Part shown: positions 26,681-37,532 of the stretch, one piece after another
Layout: every line of letters begins with the position of its first letter
How positions within the stretch are numbered: position 1 is the stretch's first letter
From: CAVTJX01 sp963735175
GTDB lineage: Bacteria > Electryoneota > RPQS01
Reading direction: 5' to 3'
Assembly: GCA_963735175.1 (NCBI GenBank)
Contig: CAVTJX010000008.1
Coordinates: 62,001 to 126,000, forward strand
Length of the DNA stretch: 64,000 nt
Program-made: the position numbers and the translations under genes
The notes under the pieces: generated by a model
Told to the model about the DNA's origin: nothing
What the model saw: the letters and a program-made list of their open reading frames with translations, nothing else
The model's database searches: none

Positions 26681-27301
26681 ATGATTGAACTGTTGCAGGC
26701 CCACACCTGGGCGCTGCTGCTCGGCGTGTTTCTGTCGCGCGTCGCCGACCAGACGCTCGACACCTTTCGCACCATCAGCATCTTTCGCGGCTACCGCTTC
26801 CTCGCCGCGCTCATGGGGTTTCTGACGGTGCTGATCTGGATCAACGTGGCCGCGCAAGTGATTCAAAATGTGGGCCAAAATTGGTATCTCACCATCGTTT
26901 ACGCGGCCGGCTACGCGGCGGGACAAGCCACCGGCATGCTGATCGAAGGGCGCATCGCCCTCGGTCATCAGCTCGTGCGCGTCTGGTCGCGGCGCGAGGT
27001 CAACATTGCCGAACAACTCTGGCAGCGCAACTATGCCATGACCGAGATCGAGGGCAAGAGCAAGTCCGGCCCCATCGACGTGGTGTTTGTGGTGGTGCGG
27101 CGCAATCGCGTTAAGGAACTCAGCGCGCTGATCACGCAGCTCGACCCCAACGCCTTCTACACCATCGAAGAGGTCAAGCAGGTCGGCCTCAAGCAGCCCG
27201 ACCCGGGTCTGCTGCTGGGCCGCAAGCTGCTGGGCGGCATGGGCGATTTCATTTCCTACCCCGTCCGCGAAGGCCGCAAACGCTTCTGGAAGAAGAGCTG
27301 A
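26681..27301 (+). CDS. DUF5698/DUF2179 (UPF0316-like) membrane protein
   Basis: The 206-residue protein has three N-terminal helices (LLGVFLSRVADQTLDTFRTISIF, FLAALMGFLTVLIWINVAAQVI, LTIVYAAGYAAGQATGMLIEG), the UPF0316/DUF5698 pattern, and a C-terminal soluble DUF2179-like domain (DVVFVVVRRNRVKELSALITQLDPNAFYTIEEV). Function is unknown; DUF2179 domains occur in sensors of ions or nucleotides. It is complete. Confidence 0.85.
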   Translation: MIELLQAHTWALLLGVFLSRVADQTLDTFRTISIFRGYRFLAALMGFLTVLIWINVAAQVIQNVGQNWYLTIVYAAGYAAGQATGMLIEGRIALGHQLVRVWSRREVNIAEQLWQRNYAMTEIEGKSKSGPIDVVFVVVRRNRVKELSALITQLDPNAFYTIEEVKQVGLKQPDPGLLLGRKLLGGMGDFISYPVREGRKRFWKKS

Positions 27302-27603
27302 GCGGCGTGCGTGATAAGGGTAAACGCTCTGATACAAACGACGCCCTTCCGCGTGTCATCCTGAAGTCCGTCCGCGGGCTGAAGCATGCCCTGACGAAGG
27401 AAGGGGATCTCAGCTTCCCGCCGCGCCCCCGTGGATTCTGCAGTCTTCAGAACGGAAATCCAGACTATCCGGTCTAAGCCTCGAAGCCGAGATCCTTCCC
27501 GAAGACGGTCAGGATGACGGAGAAGAGAAGACTGTCGGGATAAAGAATCGTGGGTTGGCTCTCGTGGTTGATTTTGCGTATCGGATGATAAGAGAACTTT
27601 TGT
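27302..27603. other. intergenic region with a GTCATCCTGA-type repeat
   Basis: The 302-bp gap holds a degenerate element starting TGTCATCCTGAAGTCC near 27355 and ending AAGGGGATCTC near 27412, then partial copies to 27530. Related copies lie at 52203-52232 and 52272-52302. No gene or promoter is obvious. Confidence 0.45.
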
Positions 27604-30600
27604 ATGGAATGGCTGAAAGGTAAAGTCTTCGCAAGCAATGTGTTCCGCGATCTGGATGGCCGGATCGTGGACGGCGAGCGGCTGCTCGTGAAAAACGTGC
27701 CGGGGCCGCTGCCGGCGCTGGTGGCGACGTATGTCAGCGAAATCCTCAAGCGGCCCGTGCTGCTCGTCACCGAAAGCCTCGAGGACGCCGAAGAAGTCGC
27801 CGACGACCTGACGACGCTGATGGCCGACGGCGGGCCCTGCCTGCTGCCGGGGCGGCCCACCTTCGGGCGCGACCTCACGCCCATCGAGCACTTCCGAGCG
27901 CGCCGAAACGCTGCTCAGCTTGTCCAAGGGCGGCGCGCCGGTGGTCGTTACCACGGCGGCGGCGCTGCTCGATCCGCTGCCCGAGCCGGGCGTGGTCTCG
28001 CAAAACATGTACGAGATCACCAAGGGCGAAACCATCCCACGCGATTCGCTGCTGGTGTATCTGCGCGACTCGGGCTACACCCGCGAAACGCTGGTGGAGG
28101 GCGTGGGGCAGTACGCCGTGCGCGGCGCGGTGGTGGACATTTATCCCTACGGCGCCTCCGAGCCCGTGCGGCTCGAATTCTTCGGCGAAGACATCGAAAG
28201 CCTGCGCCACTTCGACCCCACCACGCAGAAGTCCACGGGCGAAATCGAGGCCATGACGCTGATGGCAGCGGAGGTGAAGGGCGAAGAGACCGCCCACCTC
28301 ATCGACCACCTGCCGCCGCAGTCCGTGATCCTTTGGTCCGACGGGCGCGGCGCGTGGCAGGCGGTGAAGAAACTGTTCGAGGAACGCGCGAGTTTTGCGA
28401 TTGGGCGGCGCATTCAGGATCTTACGCTGGATGCGGCGGACGACGCGGATCCCGCTCCGGAGGAGTTGGCCGAGATCCTTGGCTCCGGTGAGGACGGCGA
28501 AGAACTGTTCGACGAGGAGCCGCCGGAACTGCGCGCGCGCGAAGCCGCCCGCGTGGTGCTGGTCGATCCGCAGGAGATCCGCAAGGCCGCGCGCAACTTC
28601 GCGCAGCTCTTCATGAACAGCTCGCCCCACGGCGACGAGGGCTTTATCGACGTCGGCGGTCTGCCGCAGGAGCGCTTCGCCGCCAATTTGCCGCTGGTGG
28701 CCGACAAACTGCGCGAGTACCGCGAGCAGGGCATGCGGGCGATTCTGCTCACCGATTCGCAACTCGCGGGCGAACGGCTGGCGCAGGTGCTGATCGAACG
28801 CGGCTGTCCGGAAAGCGCCTTCGAGGTCTTTGAAGACGGGCTGCATCACGGTTTCACGCTGCCCGCGGCGAAATTGGCCGTGCTCGTCGATCACGACATC
28901 TTTGGCCGCATGCGCCGCCGCCGCCGCTTCATGAAGTTCAAAAACGTCGTGCCGCTGCACGACATCGACGCGCTCAAGCCCGGCGATTACGTGGTCCACG
29001 TGGATTACGGCATTGGCCGCTATATCGGCATGACGAAGATCGAGGTCGGCGGCGTGCAGCGCGAGGTGCTGAAAATCGAATACCGCGACGGCGTGACGCT
29101 ATTCGTCAAGCTCGAGAACCTTTCGCAGGTGCAGAAATATTCCGGGCGCGAGGGTTTCCAGCCGCCGCTCTCGAAAATCGGCGGCCGCGACTGGCGCGAG
29201 CTGAAGAAGAAGACCAAGAAGTCGCTGCTTTCGATTGCCGAGGATCTGATCAAGCTCTATGCCCAGCGCCGCGCGTTACGGGGCCACTCCTTCTCCACCG
29301 ACACGCTCTGGCAAAAGGAGATGGAGGCGAGTTTCCCCTATGAGGACACGCCCGATCAGACGCGCGCCGCCGAGGACGTGAAGGCCGATATGGAAAACCC
29401 GCAGCCGATGGACCGCTTGATTGCGGGCGACGTCGGCTACGGCAAGACCGAAGTCGCGATGCGCGCCGCCTTCAAGGCCGTCACCGACGGCAAGCAGGTG
29501 GCCGTGCTGGTGCCGACGACGATTCTTGCTCAGCAGCACTATCGCACCTTTCAGGAGCGCTTCAAGAGCTGGCCGGTGACGGTGGAGGTGATCTCGCGCT
29601 TTCAGTCGCCCAAGGAGACGCGGGTGTCGCTGAAGAAGCTCGCCGACGGCAAGGTGGATGTGCTCATCGGCACGCACCGCATGCTCTCCAAAGACGTGCA
29701 GTTCAACGATTTGGGCCTGCTGATCATCGACGAAGAGCATCGCTTTGGCGTCGTGCAGAAGGAGCGCATCAAGAGTCTGCGCTCGAACATCGACGTGCTC
29801 TCGATGAGCGCCACGCCGATTCCGCGCACGCTGCACATGGCGCTGATGGGCGCGCGCGACCTCTCGCAGATCAACACGCCGCCGCCGGATCGCCAGCCCA
29901 TCGAAACCGACGTCGTGCCGTTTTCCGAAAAAGTCATCAAGGACGCGGTGCTCTACGAACTCGAGCGCGGCGGGCAGGTGTTCTTCGTTCACAACCGCAT
30001 CGAGTCCATCGACGCCGTGCGCCGCATGCTGCAGCGCGTGCTGCCCGGCGTGCGCTTCGCCGTGGCTCACGGGCAGATGGAGGAGCACCAGCTCTCGCGG
30101 ATCATGGTGGACTTCATCGAAGGCAGCTACGACGTGCTGATCTCGACGATGATCATCGAATCGGGCCTCGACCTGCCCAACGTCAACACGATGATCGTCA
30201 ACCGCGCGGATCGCTTCGGCGTGGCACAGTTGCATCAGCTGCGCGGACGCATCGGCCGCTCCTCGCGCAAGGCCTACGCCTATCTGCTGGTGCCGCCCAA
30301 GTTCGAGATGTCGCGCATCGCCCGCGAGCGGCTGGCGGCGCTGACGAACTTCTCCTCACTGGGCGCGGGCTTTCAGGTGGCGATGCGCGACCTTGAAATC
30401 CGCGGCGCGGGCAATCTTTTGGGCCGCGAGCAGTCGGGCTACATCAACGCCGTGGGCTTTGAAATGTACCAGCGGCTGATCGAGGAGGCCGTGCGCGAGG
30501 TGCAGACCGACCATCTGGAAGAGGAGCTGCCGGTCAAGCCCGAACTCAAGCTGCGCATCGAGGCCGATGCTTTCTTCCCCGAGCCGTACATGCCCGAGGG

Positions 30601-31010
30601 CGGCATGCGGCTGAATTACTACCGCGAACTCTCGCGGGCTGGCGACCTCGCCGCCGTGGCCGACACCGAGCGCGACGTGGCCGACCGCTTTGGCCGCCTG
30701 CCCGAGGCCGGCGAAGAATCTCTTCGACATGGTGCGCGTGCGCGTCCTCGGCGAAGCGCTGGGGGCGGAGAAGATCTCCGTCGAGCGTGCCGAAATTGTG
30801 CTCGAGTTTCCAATTGGCACACCGCGCGAGCGTGTCTTGGAGATCGCCCGCCGCAGCCAGAGCTTCCCCGTGGAATTTGCCGTCACCGGGCCGGTCACGC
30901 TCAAGCTGCCGCTGGGGATGATGAAGGAATGGCGCGCGAAGCTGAATTACGTGATCCGCTTTTTGCAAACCCTTAATGCAGAACCCCGCCCCACGCCGGT
31001 GAAACCCTGA
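27604..31010 (+). CDS. mfd: transcription-repair coupling factor Mfd (two frameshifts)
   Basis: Mfd removes stalled RNA polymerase and recruits UvrA. The product is about 1,135 residues, the usual size. The UvrB-like N-terminal domains include VVDIYPYGASEPVRLEFFGEDIESLR. The RNA-polymerase-interaction domain is GDYVVHVDYGIGRYIGM. Translocase motifs are GDVGYGKTEVAMRAAF (Walker A), IIDEEHRFGV (DExH-type), SATPIPRTLHMALMG and RGRIGRSSRKAYAYL. The C-terminal TRCF domain follows. Extra bases near 27890 (TTCCGAG for TTCGAG) and 30712 cause the frame changes. The next gene begins eight bases downstream. Confidence 0.95.
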
Positions 31011-31017
31011 CCTGCCG

Positions 31018-31485
31018 ATGAAAGACTACTTCGTTCGCATCTTCGCCTATGACCATTGGGCCAACCGCGAAGTGCTGCACGCGCTGCGTGAGATAACGGC
31101 GCCGCCGGTGCGCGCCGTGGAATTGCTCGGGCATCTGTTGGTTTCGCAGGAGTTCGTGCTGGAGGCTCTGGAAGGCCGCTTTGCCGAGTCGCTGCTGGCG
31201 CGCACCGATCCCGATCTGGCCGAATGTGCGGCGCTGGCGGATTCGTTGGCCGCGCGCTGGCGGGACTACTTCGAAAGGCAGAGCGCGGGCAGCCTCGTGG
31301 CGATGATCGCCATGCGGAATTCGCGGGGTGAAGCCGTTGAACGCTACGTCCCCGATCTGTTGACGCACGCGTTGCACCACTCGGCCTATCATCGCGGGCA
31401 AATCGCCCTGCGGATTCGTGAAGCTGGCGGCGACCCGCCCTGCACGGATGTTGCGGTCTATGCGCGTGCGTTTCCAAAGGCGTAA
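31018..31485 (+). CDS. DinB family protein
   Basis: A complete 155-residue DinB-fold protein. It starts KDYFVRIFAYDHWANREVLHAL, the usual first helix, with the first metal histidine in ELLGHLLVSQEFVLEAL and the other two in LTHALHHSAYHRGQIALRIREAGG. Family members are metal-dependent thiol transferases or hydrolases; the substrate here is not indicated. It follows mfd closely and may be co-transcribed. Confidence 0.85.
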   Translation: MKDYFVRIFAYDHWANREVLHALREITAPPVRAVELLGHLLVSQEFVLEALEGRFAESLLARTDPDLAECAALADSLAARWRDYFERQSAGSLVAMIAMRNSRGEAVERYVPDLLTHALHHSAYHRGQIALRIREAGGDPPCTDVAVYARAFPKA

Positions 31486-31543
31486 GCGCCCCGCCACGAA
31501 TCGTCTTCCCGCTGTTATCGGCTTTCCTTCACTGTAGGATGCC

Positions 31544-33067
31544 ATGACCTTCCGCACCTTTGATGGATCGCGCCTGTTGCGCGCCGCCACACTGCTCGCC
31601 GCGGCGGCGTTTATCGCGGTCTACATTGCCGTCGCCCTCGCCCGCCTGTCCTATCCTTTTGAATTGGAATGGATGGAAGGCGGAATGGTCGATCACGTGC
31701 AGCGCGTTTTAGACGGGCAGCCGCTGTATGTGGCGCCGTCGCTGGACTTCGTGCCCTACGGCTACACGCCGCTCTATTATTATCTGGCGGCGGGGATGAC
31801 GCGCCTTTTGGGCACGGCGGGTTTTCTGCCGCTGCGGCTGCTCTCGCTACTGGCCTCGCTGGGCTGCTTCGCGCTGCTCTATGGAATGGTCACGCGCGAG
31901 ACCGGCAGCCGCGCCATGGGCCTCGTGGCTGCCGGGCTCTTTGCCGCGACTTACCAGGAGGTCGCCTTCTGGTTCGATACCGCCCGCGTCAATATGCTGT
32001 TCCTGCTCTTCGCTCTCGGGGCGATGGGACTTTTGCGTCGCTGGGAAACGCGCACGGCGTGGGCGGCGGCGGGCGTGCTGCTGGCGTTGGCGCTGCTCAC
32101 CAAGCAGGTGGGCATTGTTCTCGCGCTGCCGCTCGTGGTGTGGGCGGGATTTCAGCGGCGCGACCGGGTGCTATGGTGCGCCGGAGCCTTTGTCCTCGTG
32201 GCGGGTGGCGCGCTGCTGCTATTGGCCCGCGCGCATCCGTACTGGTTCTGGTACTATACGTTGATACAACCGGCCCGGCATCCGTTGTTGCCCTTTCAAG
32301 CGGTGCACTTTGTGTTGCAGGACCTGCCGATGAAGCTGGCCATCGCCTGTTTGATGGTGGTGGCGTGGCTGCTGCTGGTGCGCGGTGAGGGCCGCCGCTG
32401 GGGGCTGCTGCTGTTCATGGCCGGCCTCGCCGGGGCCGCGTTTCTACCGCGCATCAAGGAAGGCGGCGGCGTCAACGATCTCATTCCGATTTACGCCGTG
32501 CTGGCGATGCTCTTCGCCATCGCGCTCCACAAAACGCTGCAAGCCCTCGGATCCGCCGCCGCGCCGCCGATATCCCCCTTCCACGGCGCGCGGCTGCACT
32601 CCTTCGTGTGGTTGACCTGCCTCGTGCAGTTTTCGGCCCTGATCTACAATCCAATCAGTCCGCTACCCACCGCCGCCGACCGCGCCGCCGGCGAACGCCT
32701 GATCCAGACCATGGCCGCGATTCCCGGCGATGTGCTGCTCTTGTGCCACGGCTATCTGCCGCGACTGGCGGGTAAAGAGCCCCACGCGCAGTCCATTGCC
32801 GTGACCGACGTGCTGGCGGCGGGCGTGCCGGAAGCCCGCGCCCCGCTGGTGGAGGATCTGCGGCAGGCGGTGAGGGAGCAGCGGTATCGCGCCATTATCC
32901 TCGACGTTCTCGATCCGCTGGTGATGTGCGAAATTGAGTTGGACCGCTATTACGAGAAGCAGGGCGACGTCTTCCGCGACGGCGAGCAGGGCGCGTTCCT
33001 GCCGCGCTGCGGCTGGCAAACCCGGCCGGAGTGGATCTTTGTGCCCCGCGCCGATACGACCCGCTAA
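31544..33067 (+). CDS. GT39-like (PMT_2/ArnT-type) membrane glycosyltransferase
   Basis: The 507-residue polytopic protein has about eleven hydrophobic segments. The first periplasmic loop carries the acidic signature YPFELEWMEGGMVDH, corresponding to the catalytic acidic residues of GT39/GT83 enzymes that use polyprenyl-phosphate sugars, followed by GYTPLYYYLAAGM. The C-terminal 120 residues are soluble. Substrate and acceptor are unknown. The gene is intact. Confidence 0.82.
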   Translation: MTFRTFDGSRLLRAATLLAAAAFIAVYIAVALARLSYPFELEWMEGGMVDHVQRVLDGQPLYVAPSLDFVPYGYTPLYYYLAAGMTRLLGTAGFLPLRLLSLLASLGCFALLYGMVTRETGSRAMGLVAAGLFAATYQEVAFWFDTARVNMLFLLFALGAMGLLRRWETRTAWAAAGVLLALALLTKQVGIVLALPLVVWAGFQRRDRVLWCAGAFVLVAGGALLLLARAHPYWFWYYTLIQPARHPLLPFQAVHFVLQDLPMKLAIACLMVVAWLLLVRGEGRRWGLLLFMAGLAGAAFLPRIKEGGGVNDLIPIYAVLAMLFAIALHKTLQALGSAAAPPISPFHGARLHSFVWLTCLVQFSALIYNPISPLPTAADRAAGERLIQTMAAIPGDVLLLCHGYLPRLAGKEPHAQSIAVTDVLAAGVPEARAPLVEDLRQAVREQRYRAIILDVLDPLVMCEIELDRYYEKQGDVFRDGEQGAFLPRCGWQTRPEWIFVPRADTTR

Positions 33068-33200
33068 GGCCGCAACGGAGGTGGCTGGATTGAGATGCGG
33101 AAAAAGTGTATATTGTTGTTTCCGTGCAGCGGTGCGCGATTTTCCGCACAACGGCTTGTTTAACAAAAATTTAAAATAACCGCAGAGATACAGGATGGAG

Positions 33201-34953
33201 ATGTCCGTGCAAACTCGTAAATTCGTGGCAATCGGTTTGGCGCTTCTTAATCGCCCTCGCAGGTTGTGGACCGCGCGAAGCCATGGTGGCCAAAGTAGGC
33301 CGCGAAAAGATCACCCTCAAGGAGTTCAAGGACAATTTCGCGCAGCGCTTCCGCGGCGAAGAGAACGCCGCCCGCCGCAGCTATCAGGATCGGGAGAAGC
33401 TCATCCAGGAAATGGCGCTCGATCTGGCGAAGTTCCAGGACGGGATCGCGCGCGGCATCGATAAGCGCCCCGAAGTCGCCGAACAGATCAACCAGGTTGC
33501 CAGCCGCAAAGCCCTCGATCTGCTGTACCAGAATAAAGTCATCGACGCCGTCATCAATGATCAAACGGCCAAGGCGTTCTATGACAAATCCGGTGAGGAG
33601 CTTCGCGCCCGCCACATCCTGCTCAAAACTTCGCCCGTGGATTCGGCCCAGACGGATACCGTGCGCGTGCGTGCGCGGATGGATTCCATCAAGCGCGCCA
33701 TCGCCACCGGGCTCGATTTCAAAGCCGCCGCCGCGCGTTTCAGCGAGGACGCCACCAGCGCGGCGGATTCGGGCGAACTGGGCTGGTTTGGCTGGGGCCG
33801 CATGGTCGGCGCCTTTCAGGACGCCGCCTGGGCGGGTAAGGCCGGCGAAATCGTCGGCCCCGTCCGTACGGACTACGGCTACCACCTGATCCTCGTCGAG
33901 GAAAAGCGGCCGGTGAAGGATCGCCCGGACTACGCCAACAGCAAAGACGCCATCAAGAATCAGCTGCGCGACGTCGAAAGCCAGAAGCTGATGGAAACCG
34001 CCCGCGCCTATGTGGAATCGTTGCGCACCAGGGCCAAGGTCAACTACAATCAGGCCAACCTCGAAACCTTCCGCAAGCGGCTGCAGGATCCGACCGTGAG
34101 CAAGAGCCAGCCCCTCGAGGCGCTCTTCACCGAGGAGCAGAAGAAGCTCGAAGCCGCCAGCTATAAGGGCGGCACGGTGTCCGTCGCCGATCTGATCGCC
34201 AAGGTCGGTCCCAACGCCCAGCGCGTCAACTGGAATGATGCGCAGTCCACCACCGACCTCGTCAATGCTATTGTCGAACCGAAACTGCTCGAAACCGACG
34301 CCGAAAAGCAGGGTTTCGTCAAGCAGGCGCAAAAGGATCCCGATGTCGTCCGCGAGAAGCGTCAGGCCGTGGTCCGCCTCCTCGAAAAGGAGGAGGTGAC
34401 GGACAAGGTCAATCCCACGCCCGAGGACGAACGCCGCTTCTACGAATCGCATCTTGCCGACTTCATCCAGCCCGAAACGCGCACGATCCGCGAAATCTTC
34501 ATCAAGGACGATTCCGCCAAAGCCGCGCAGGTGCGCGCCCAGGCGCTGAAGGGCGCGGACTTCCGCAAGCTGACGGTGCGCTACAATGAAAAGGAATCGA
34601 CCAAGGCGGACACCGGCCGCCTCGGCCCGTTCGACGAGAAGCGGTTCGGCCTCATCGGCAAGACGGCCTTCTCGCTGGTCAGCCCCGGCGAGGTTTCGGC
34701 AGTGCTCTCCGTCGGCAAGAATTTCTCCGTCATCCAGCTATTGGAAGTGGTTCCTTCGCGCACCAAGTCGTTCGAAGAATCGGCGGTGGAGGCCAAGCGC
34801 CTGACGCGCCAGTTCCAGACCGACGAACGGCAGAAGGCGCTGGAGAAGGAAATGCTCGCCAAATACAAGCTCGACGTGGATAGCAAGGTGCTGGCTTCGG
34901 CCTGGCCCCTCCCCGAGGGCACGCCGCAGGATAAACTCTCCCGTGAACCCTAA
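33201..34953 (+). CDS. parvulin-type peptidyl-prolyl isomerase, lipoprotein (one frameshift)
   Basis: The first of three consecutive parvulin/SurA-like genes. After restoring one base near 33250 the N-terminus reads KFVAIGLALLIALAGCG, a lipobox, so the protein is a periplasm-facing lipoprotein. The PpiC domain is marked by ARHILLKT and SGELGWFGWGRMVGAFQDAAW near residues 105-200. A second, degenerate PpiC-like segment follows (REIFIKDDSAKAAQVR, KADTGRLGPFDEKRFG). The likely role is folding of outer-membrane or surface proteins. It overlaps the next gene by 11 bases. A start at 33195 is also possible. Confidence 0.87.
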
Positions 34954-35773
34954 GCCTCTGCGGGCTCCGTCACGGACGCGTTCCGTGCTTGGCGCGGCCA
35001 TCCTTCTGGGGGTGGCCGTGCTGCTCGTGTCCGGCTGTGGGCGGGAGGCGGCGAAAGACGTGCTGGTGCGCGTCGGCGCGCGCGATATCACCCGCGCCGA
35101 TCTCGAAGCCGCCGCCGGGTTGCCGGCCGATTCGCTGAGTCCCGCGGATCGCGTGCGTTTCCTCGAAATGATTGTCGAGCGCAAACTGGTGGAACAGGAG
35201 GGCGAGCGTCGCGGCCTGGCGCACGACCGCGGGATTGAGGCCCGGCTCACCGCCCTGCGCTCCGATTTGTATCTGGCGAAGCTGCTGGCCGAAGTGCCCA
35301 CCTCGACGCCCACCGATTCGGCGATTCAGGCGTACTACGCCGCCCACCAGCAGGAATTCCTGCGCCCGGTGGATTCGTATCTGCTGGAACTCTATGGCTC
35401 CGAAGATGAGGATCTGCTGTCGCGTTTCCGCGGCCGCCTGCTCGCGGGCGATACCACGCTGCTGGCCGCCGGACACGTGTCTTCGGAAGGCCGCTGGCTG
35501 ACCGAAAGCGGGGAACTGGATCGCGATTTCGAGCGTGAACTGTCCAGCCTCGAACCTGGCGAAGTCACCTTTCCCCGGCCTTACGAAGATGGCTATCGCG
35601 TGGCCCGGCTGGTGGACATCTATCCTGCCGGCAAGGTGCTCGATCTATCGGCGGTCAGTGACGAAATCGCCGCCCGCTTGCTGCTCGAACAGAGCCGCCA
35701 TCGTCAGGACCTGCTGATGCAGGGCCTCCGCGAGCGCTACCCCGTTCACGTGCTGGCGAAAGACAGCCTCTGA
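34943..35773 (+). CDS. SurA-like lipoprotein, no intact PpiC domain
   Basis: The 276-residue protein begins with GTG inside the previous gene. A signal sequence ending LLVSGCG gives a lipoprotein. The region REAAKDVLVRVGARDITRADLEA is the SurA/PrsA N-terminal chaperone core, followed by LEMIVERKLVEQEGERRGL. The PpiC region is short and lacks the ARHIL and GELG signatures (only YLLELYGSEDEDLL and LEPGEVTFPRPYEDGYRVARL remain), so it may be a chaperone without isomerase activity. Confidence 0.78.
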   Translation: MNPKPLRAPSRTRSVLGAAILLGVAVLLVSGCGREAAKDVLVRVGARDITRADLEAAAGLPADSLSPADRVRFLEMIVERKLVEQEGERRGLAHDRGIEARLTALRSDLYLAKLLAEVPTSTPTDSAIQAYYAAHQQEFLRPVDSYLLELYGSEDEDLLSRFRGRLLAGDTTLLAAGHVSSEGRWLTESGELDRDFERELSSLEPGEVTFPRPYEDGYRVARLVDIYPAGKVLDLSAVSDEIAARLLLEQSRHRQDLLMQGLRERYPVHVLAKDSL

Positions 35774-35929
35774 CTCCAGGGATGAGGGATGAGGGCGGAG
35801 GGATGAGTTTTTTCGACCGCCGAGCGGGGTCTAACGTTGGCACAGACAATCGCGCCGGGGCACACAGGACCCCGCCGTATCCCGCTTTTCGTTTTCCGTT
35901 TTTTGCTTTCCCTTAGTAAGGATACTTTC

Positions 35930-37219
35930 ATGCAGGCAAACATCCGGCGGGCGCTCCTGTTGCTCGGCGCGCTGATGGCGGTGGCGGTGTTCGCGCAGCC
36001 GCAGAATCCGGTCGTCGACCGCATCGTGGCGATCGTCGATAACGACATCATCCTCGAATCCGAACTGCTCCAGTACGTGCAGTACAATATCGGCTCGCAG
36101 GCGATGCTCGACAGCCTCAGCCCCGCGCAACTCGACACCATCAAGCAGCAGGTGCTGAGCGAACTGATCAAACAAAAGGTGCTGCTCGCCAAGGCCCACG
36201 CCGACACGATGATCGTGGAAATGCGCGACGTGGACAAGGAACTCGACGCGCGCATCAAGACGCTCATCGATCAGGCCGGCGGCCAGCAACGGCTGGAGGA
36301 ATACTACGGCATGCCGCTGGTCAAGCTCAAGCGGCAGTTCCGCCCGCTCGTTGAAGAGGGCCTGCTCATCGAAAAGGTGCGGCAGGAAAAGATGCGCAGC
36401 GTGCAGGTCGGCCCGATCGAGGTCCAGCGCTTCTGGGAGACCTATCAGGATTCGATTCCGCCGCTCCGCGACGGCGTGCGCCTCGCCCACATCCTGCTCG
36501 CCGACCGCATTTCTCAAAGCTCCATTGACGCCGCCATCGCCAAAGCCGACTCGGTGCGCGCCCAGCTTGTCAGCGGCACGGTGAGTTTCGAAGAATACGC
36601 CTCGCGCCATTCCGACGACGCGGCTTCGGCCAGCAAGGGCGGCAAGCTGGGGCTGACCAACCGCGGCGATCTCGTGCCCGCCTATGAGGCGGTCGCCTAC
36701 GCGTTAAAGCCGGGCGAGATCTCCCCGCCCGTAGTCTCGCCCTTCGGCGTGCACCTCATCCGCCTCGAAGAGCGGCTCGGCGAAAAGATCAGCAGCAGCC
36801 ATATTCTCTTCAAGGTCGTGCCCTCGCCCGAGGATCTCGCGGCCACCGAAGCCCGCGCCGATTCCCTCATTCAAGCTGTGAAAAATGGCGCGGACTGGGA
36901 CGTGCTGGCGCGGGACTTCTCCACGGACAAGAAAAGCGCCCCCACCGGCGGCGACCTCGGCTGGTTCCAGCCGTCGGAGATTCCGCCCGACTTCGTGGAT
37001 GCGCTGAAGGACTTGCAGAAGGGCGATCTCGCCAAGCCGGTGCGCACGCGCTTCGGCGTCCACGTGCTGCGCGTCACCGACCGTGTCTTTGCCCGCCCCA
37101 TCACCCTCAAGGACGACTACGACCGCATCGCCCGCCTCGCGCAGGCCAAAAAGCAGGACGAAGCCTTCGACAAATGGGTCAAAGAACTCGCCGCCGAGAC
37201 CTACATCGAACGGAAATAA
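35930..37219 (+). CDS. SurA-type periplasmic chaperone with two PpiC domains
   Basis: A signal peptide (MQANIRRALLLLGALMAVAVFAQ) is followed by the SurA N-domain VVDRIVAIVDNDIILESELLQYV. Two parvulin repeats start at RLAHILLAD and SSHILFKVV, each with the GG-x-LG-x-x-x-x-x-LVPAYE/PPDFVDAL pattern. The 429-residue size and domain order match SurA, which escorts outer-membrane proteins to the BAM complex. The ATG at 35930 has TAAGGA upstream; open codons to 35837 are not conserved. I leave the symbol empty because the family is paralogous here. Confidence 0.9.
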   Translation: MQANIRRALLLLGALMAVAVFAQPQNPVVDRIVAIVDNDIILESELLQYVQYNIGSQAMLDSLSPAQLDTIKQQVLSELIKQKVLLAKAHADTMIVEMRDVDKELDARIKTLIDQAGGQQRLEEYYGMPLVKLKRQFRPLVEEGLLIEKVRQEKMRSVQVGPIEVQRFWETYQDSIPPLRDGVRLAHILLADRISQSSIDAAIAKADSVRAQLVSGTVSFEEYASRHSDDAASASKGGKLGLTNRGDLVPAYEAVAYALKPGEISPPVVSPFGVHLIRLEERLGEKISSSHILFKVVPSPEDLAATEARADSLIQAVKNGADWDVLARDFSTDKKSAPTGGDLGWFQPSEIPPDFVDALKDLQKGDLAKPVRTRFGVHVLRVTDRVFARPITLKDDYDRIARLAQAKKQDEAFDKWVKELAAETYIERK

Positions 37220-37243
37220 TTGCCACCACCCACCGATCTGAAA

Positions 37244-37273
37244 ACAGACACACTTTCTGGTGTGTCCGTTTTT
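37244..37273 (+). terminator. intrinsic terminator after the parvulin cluster
   Basis: ACAGACACAC and GTGTGTCCGT form a ten-base stem with one mismatch over a six-base loop, followed by five T. Confidence 0.7.
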
Positions 37274-37321
37274 ACTGGATGATAACAGAACGATCCGTTT
37301 GGCTTTTCTCGCGATCACCCC

Positions 37322-37350
37322 TTGACATTCACCCCCATCCCGTGTAAATT
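37322..37350 (+). promoter_or_regulatory. strong sigma70-type promoter
   Basis: TTGACA (37322-37327) and TAAATT (37345-37350) are separated by exactly 17 bases, upstream of the lipoprotein gene at 37533. It implies a leader of roughly 175 bases. Confidence 0.65.
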
Positions 37351-37424
37351 AAAGTAAGCCCTTTCTTTTGGTTACGAGGCGGAACGCATGCTGTGCCGCT
37401 TAGCCACTCTCGATTGAATGTCAC

Positions 37425-37457
37425 ACAGCGAGGCCCCCGCAAGGCACTCGCTGTTTT
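37425..37457 (+). terminator. attenuator-like hairpin in the leader
   Basis: ACAGCGAG pairs with CTCGCTGT across a 14-base loop and is followed by TTT. It lies between the promoter at 37322 and the start codon at 37533, so it could attenuate transcription. The T run is short. Confidence 0.35.
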
Positions 37458-37532
37458 GTTGGGATCACGCTGCGCAAGTAACGCAATTTAAACATGTTAC
37501 AGAACAGTTCCCCCGTTACAGAGGAGAGTCCG

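Noticed and set aside
27875..28999. 374-residue minus-strand open frame
   Set aside because: It lies wholly within mfd, which is unambiguous on the other strand.
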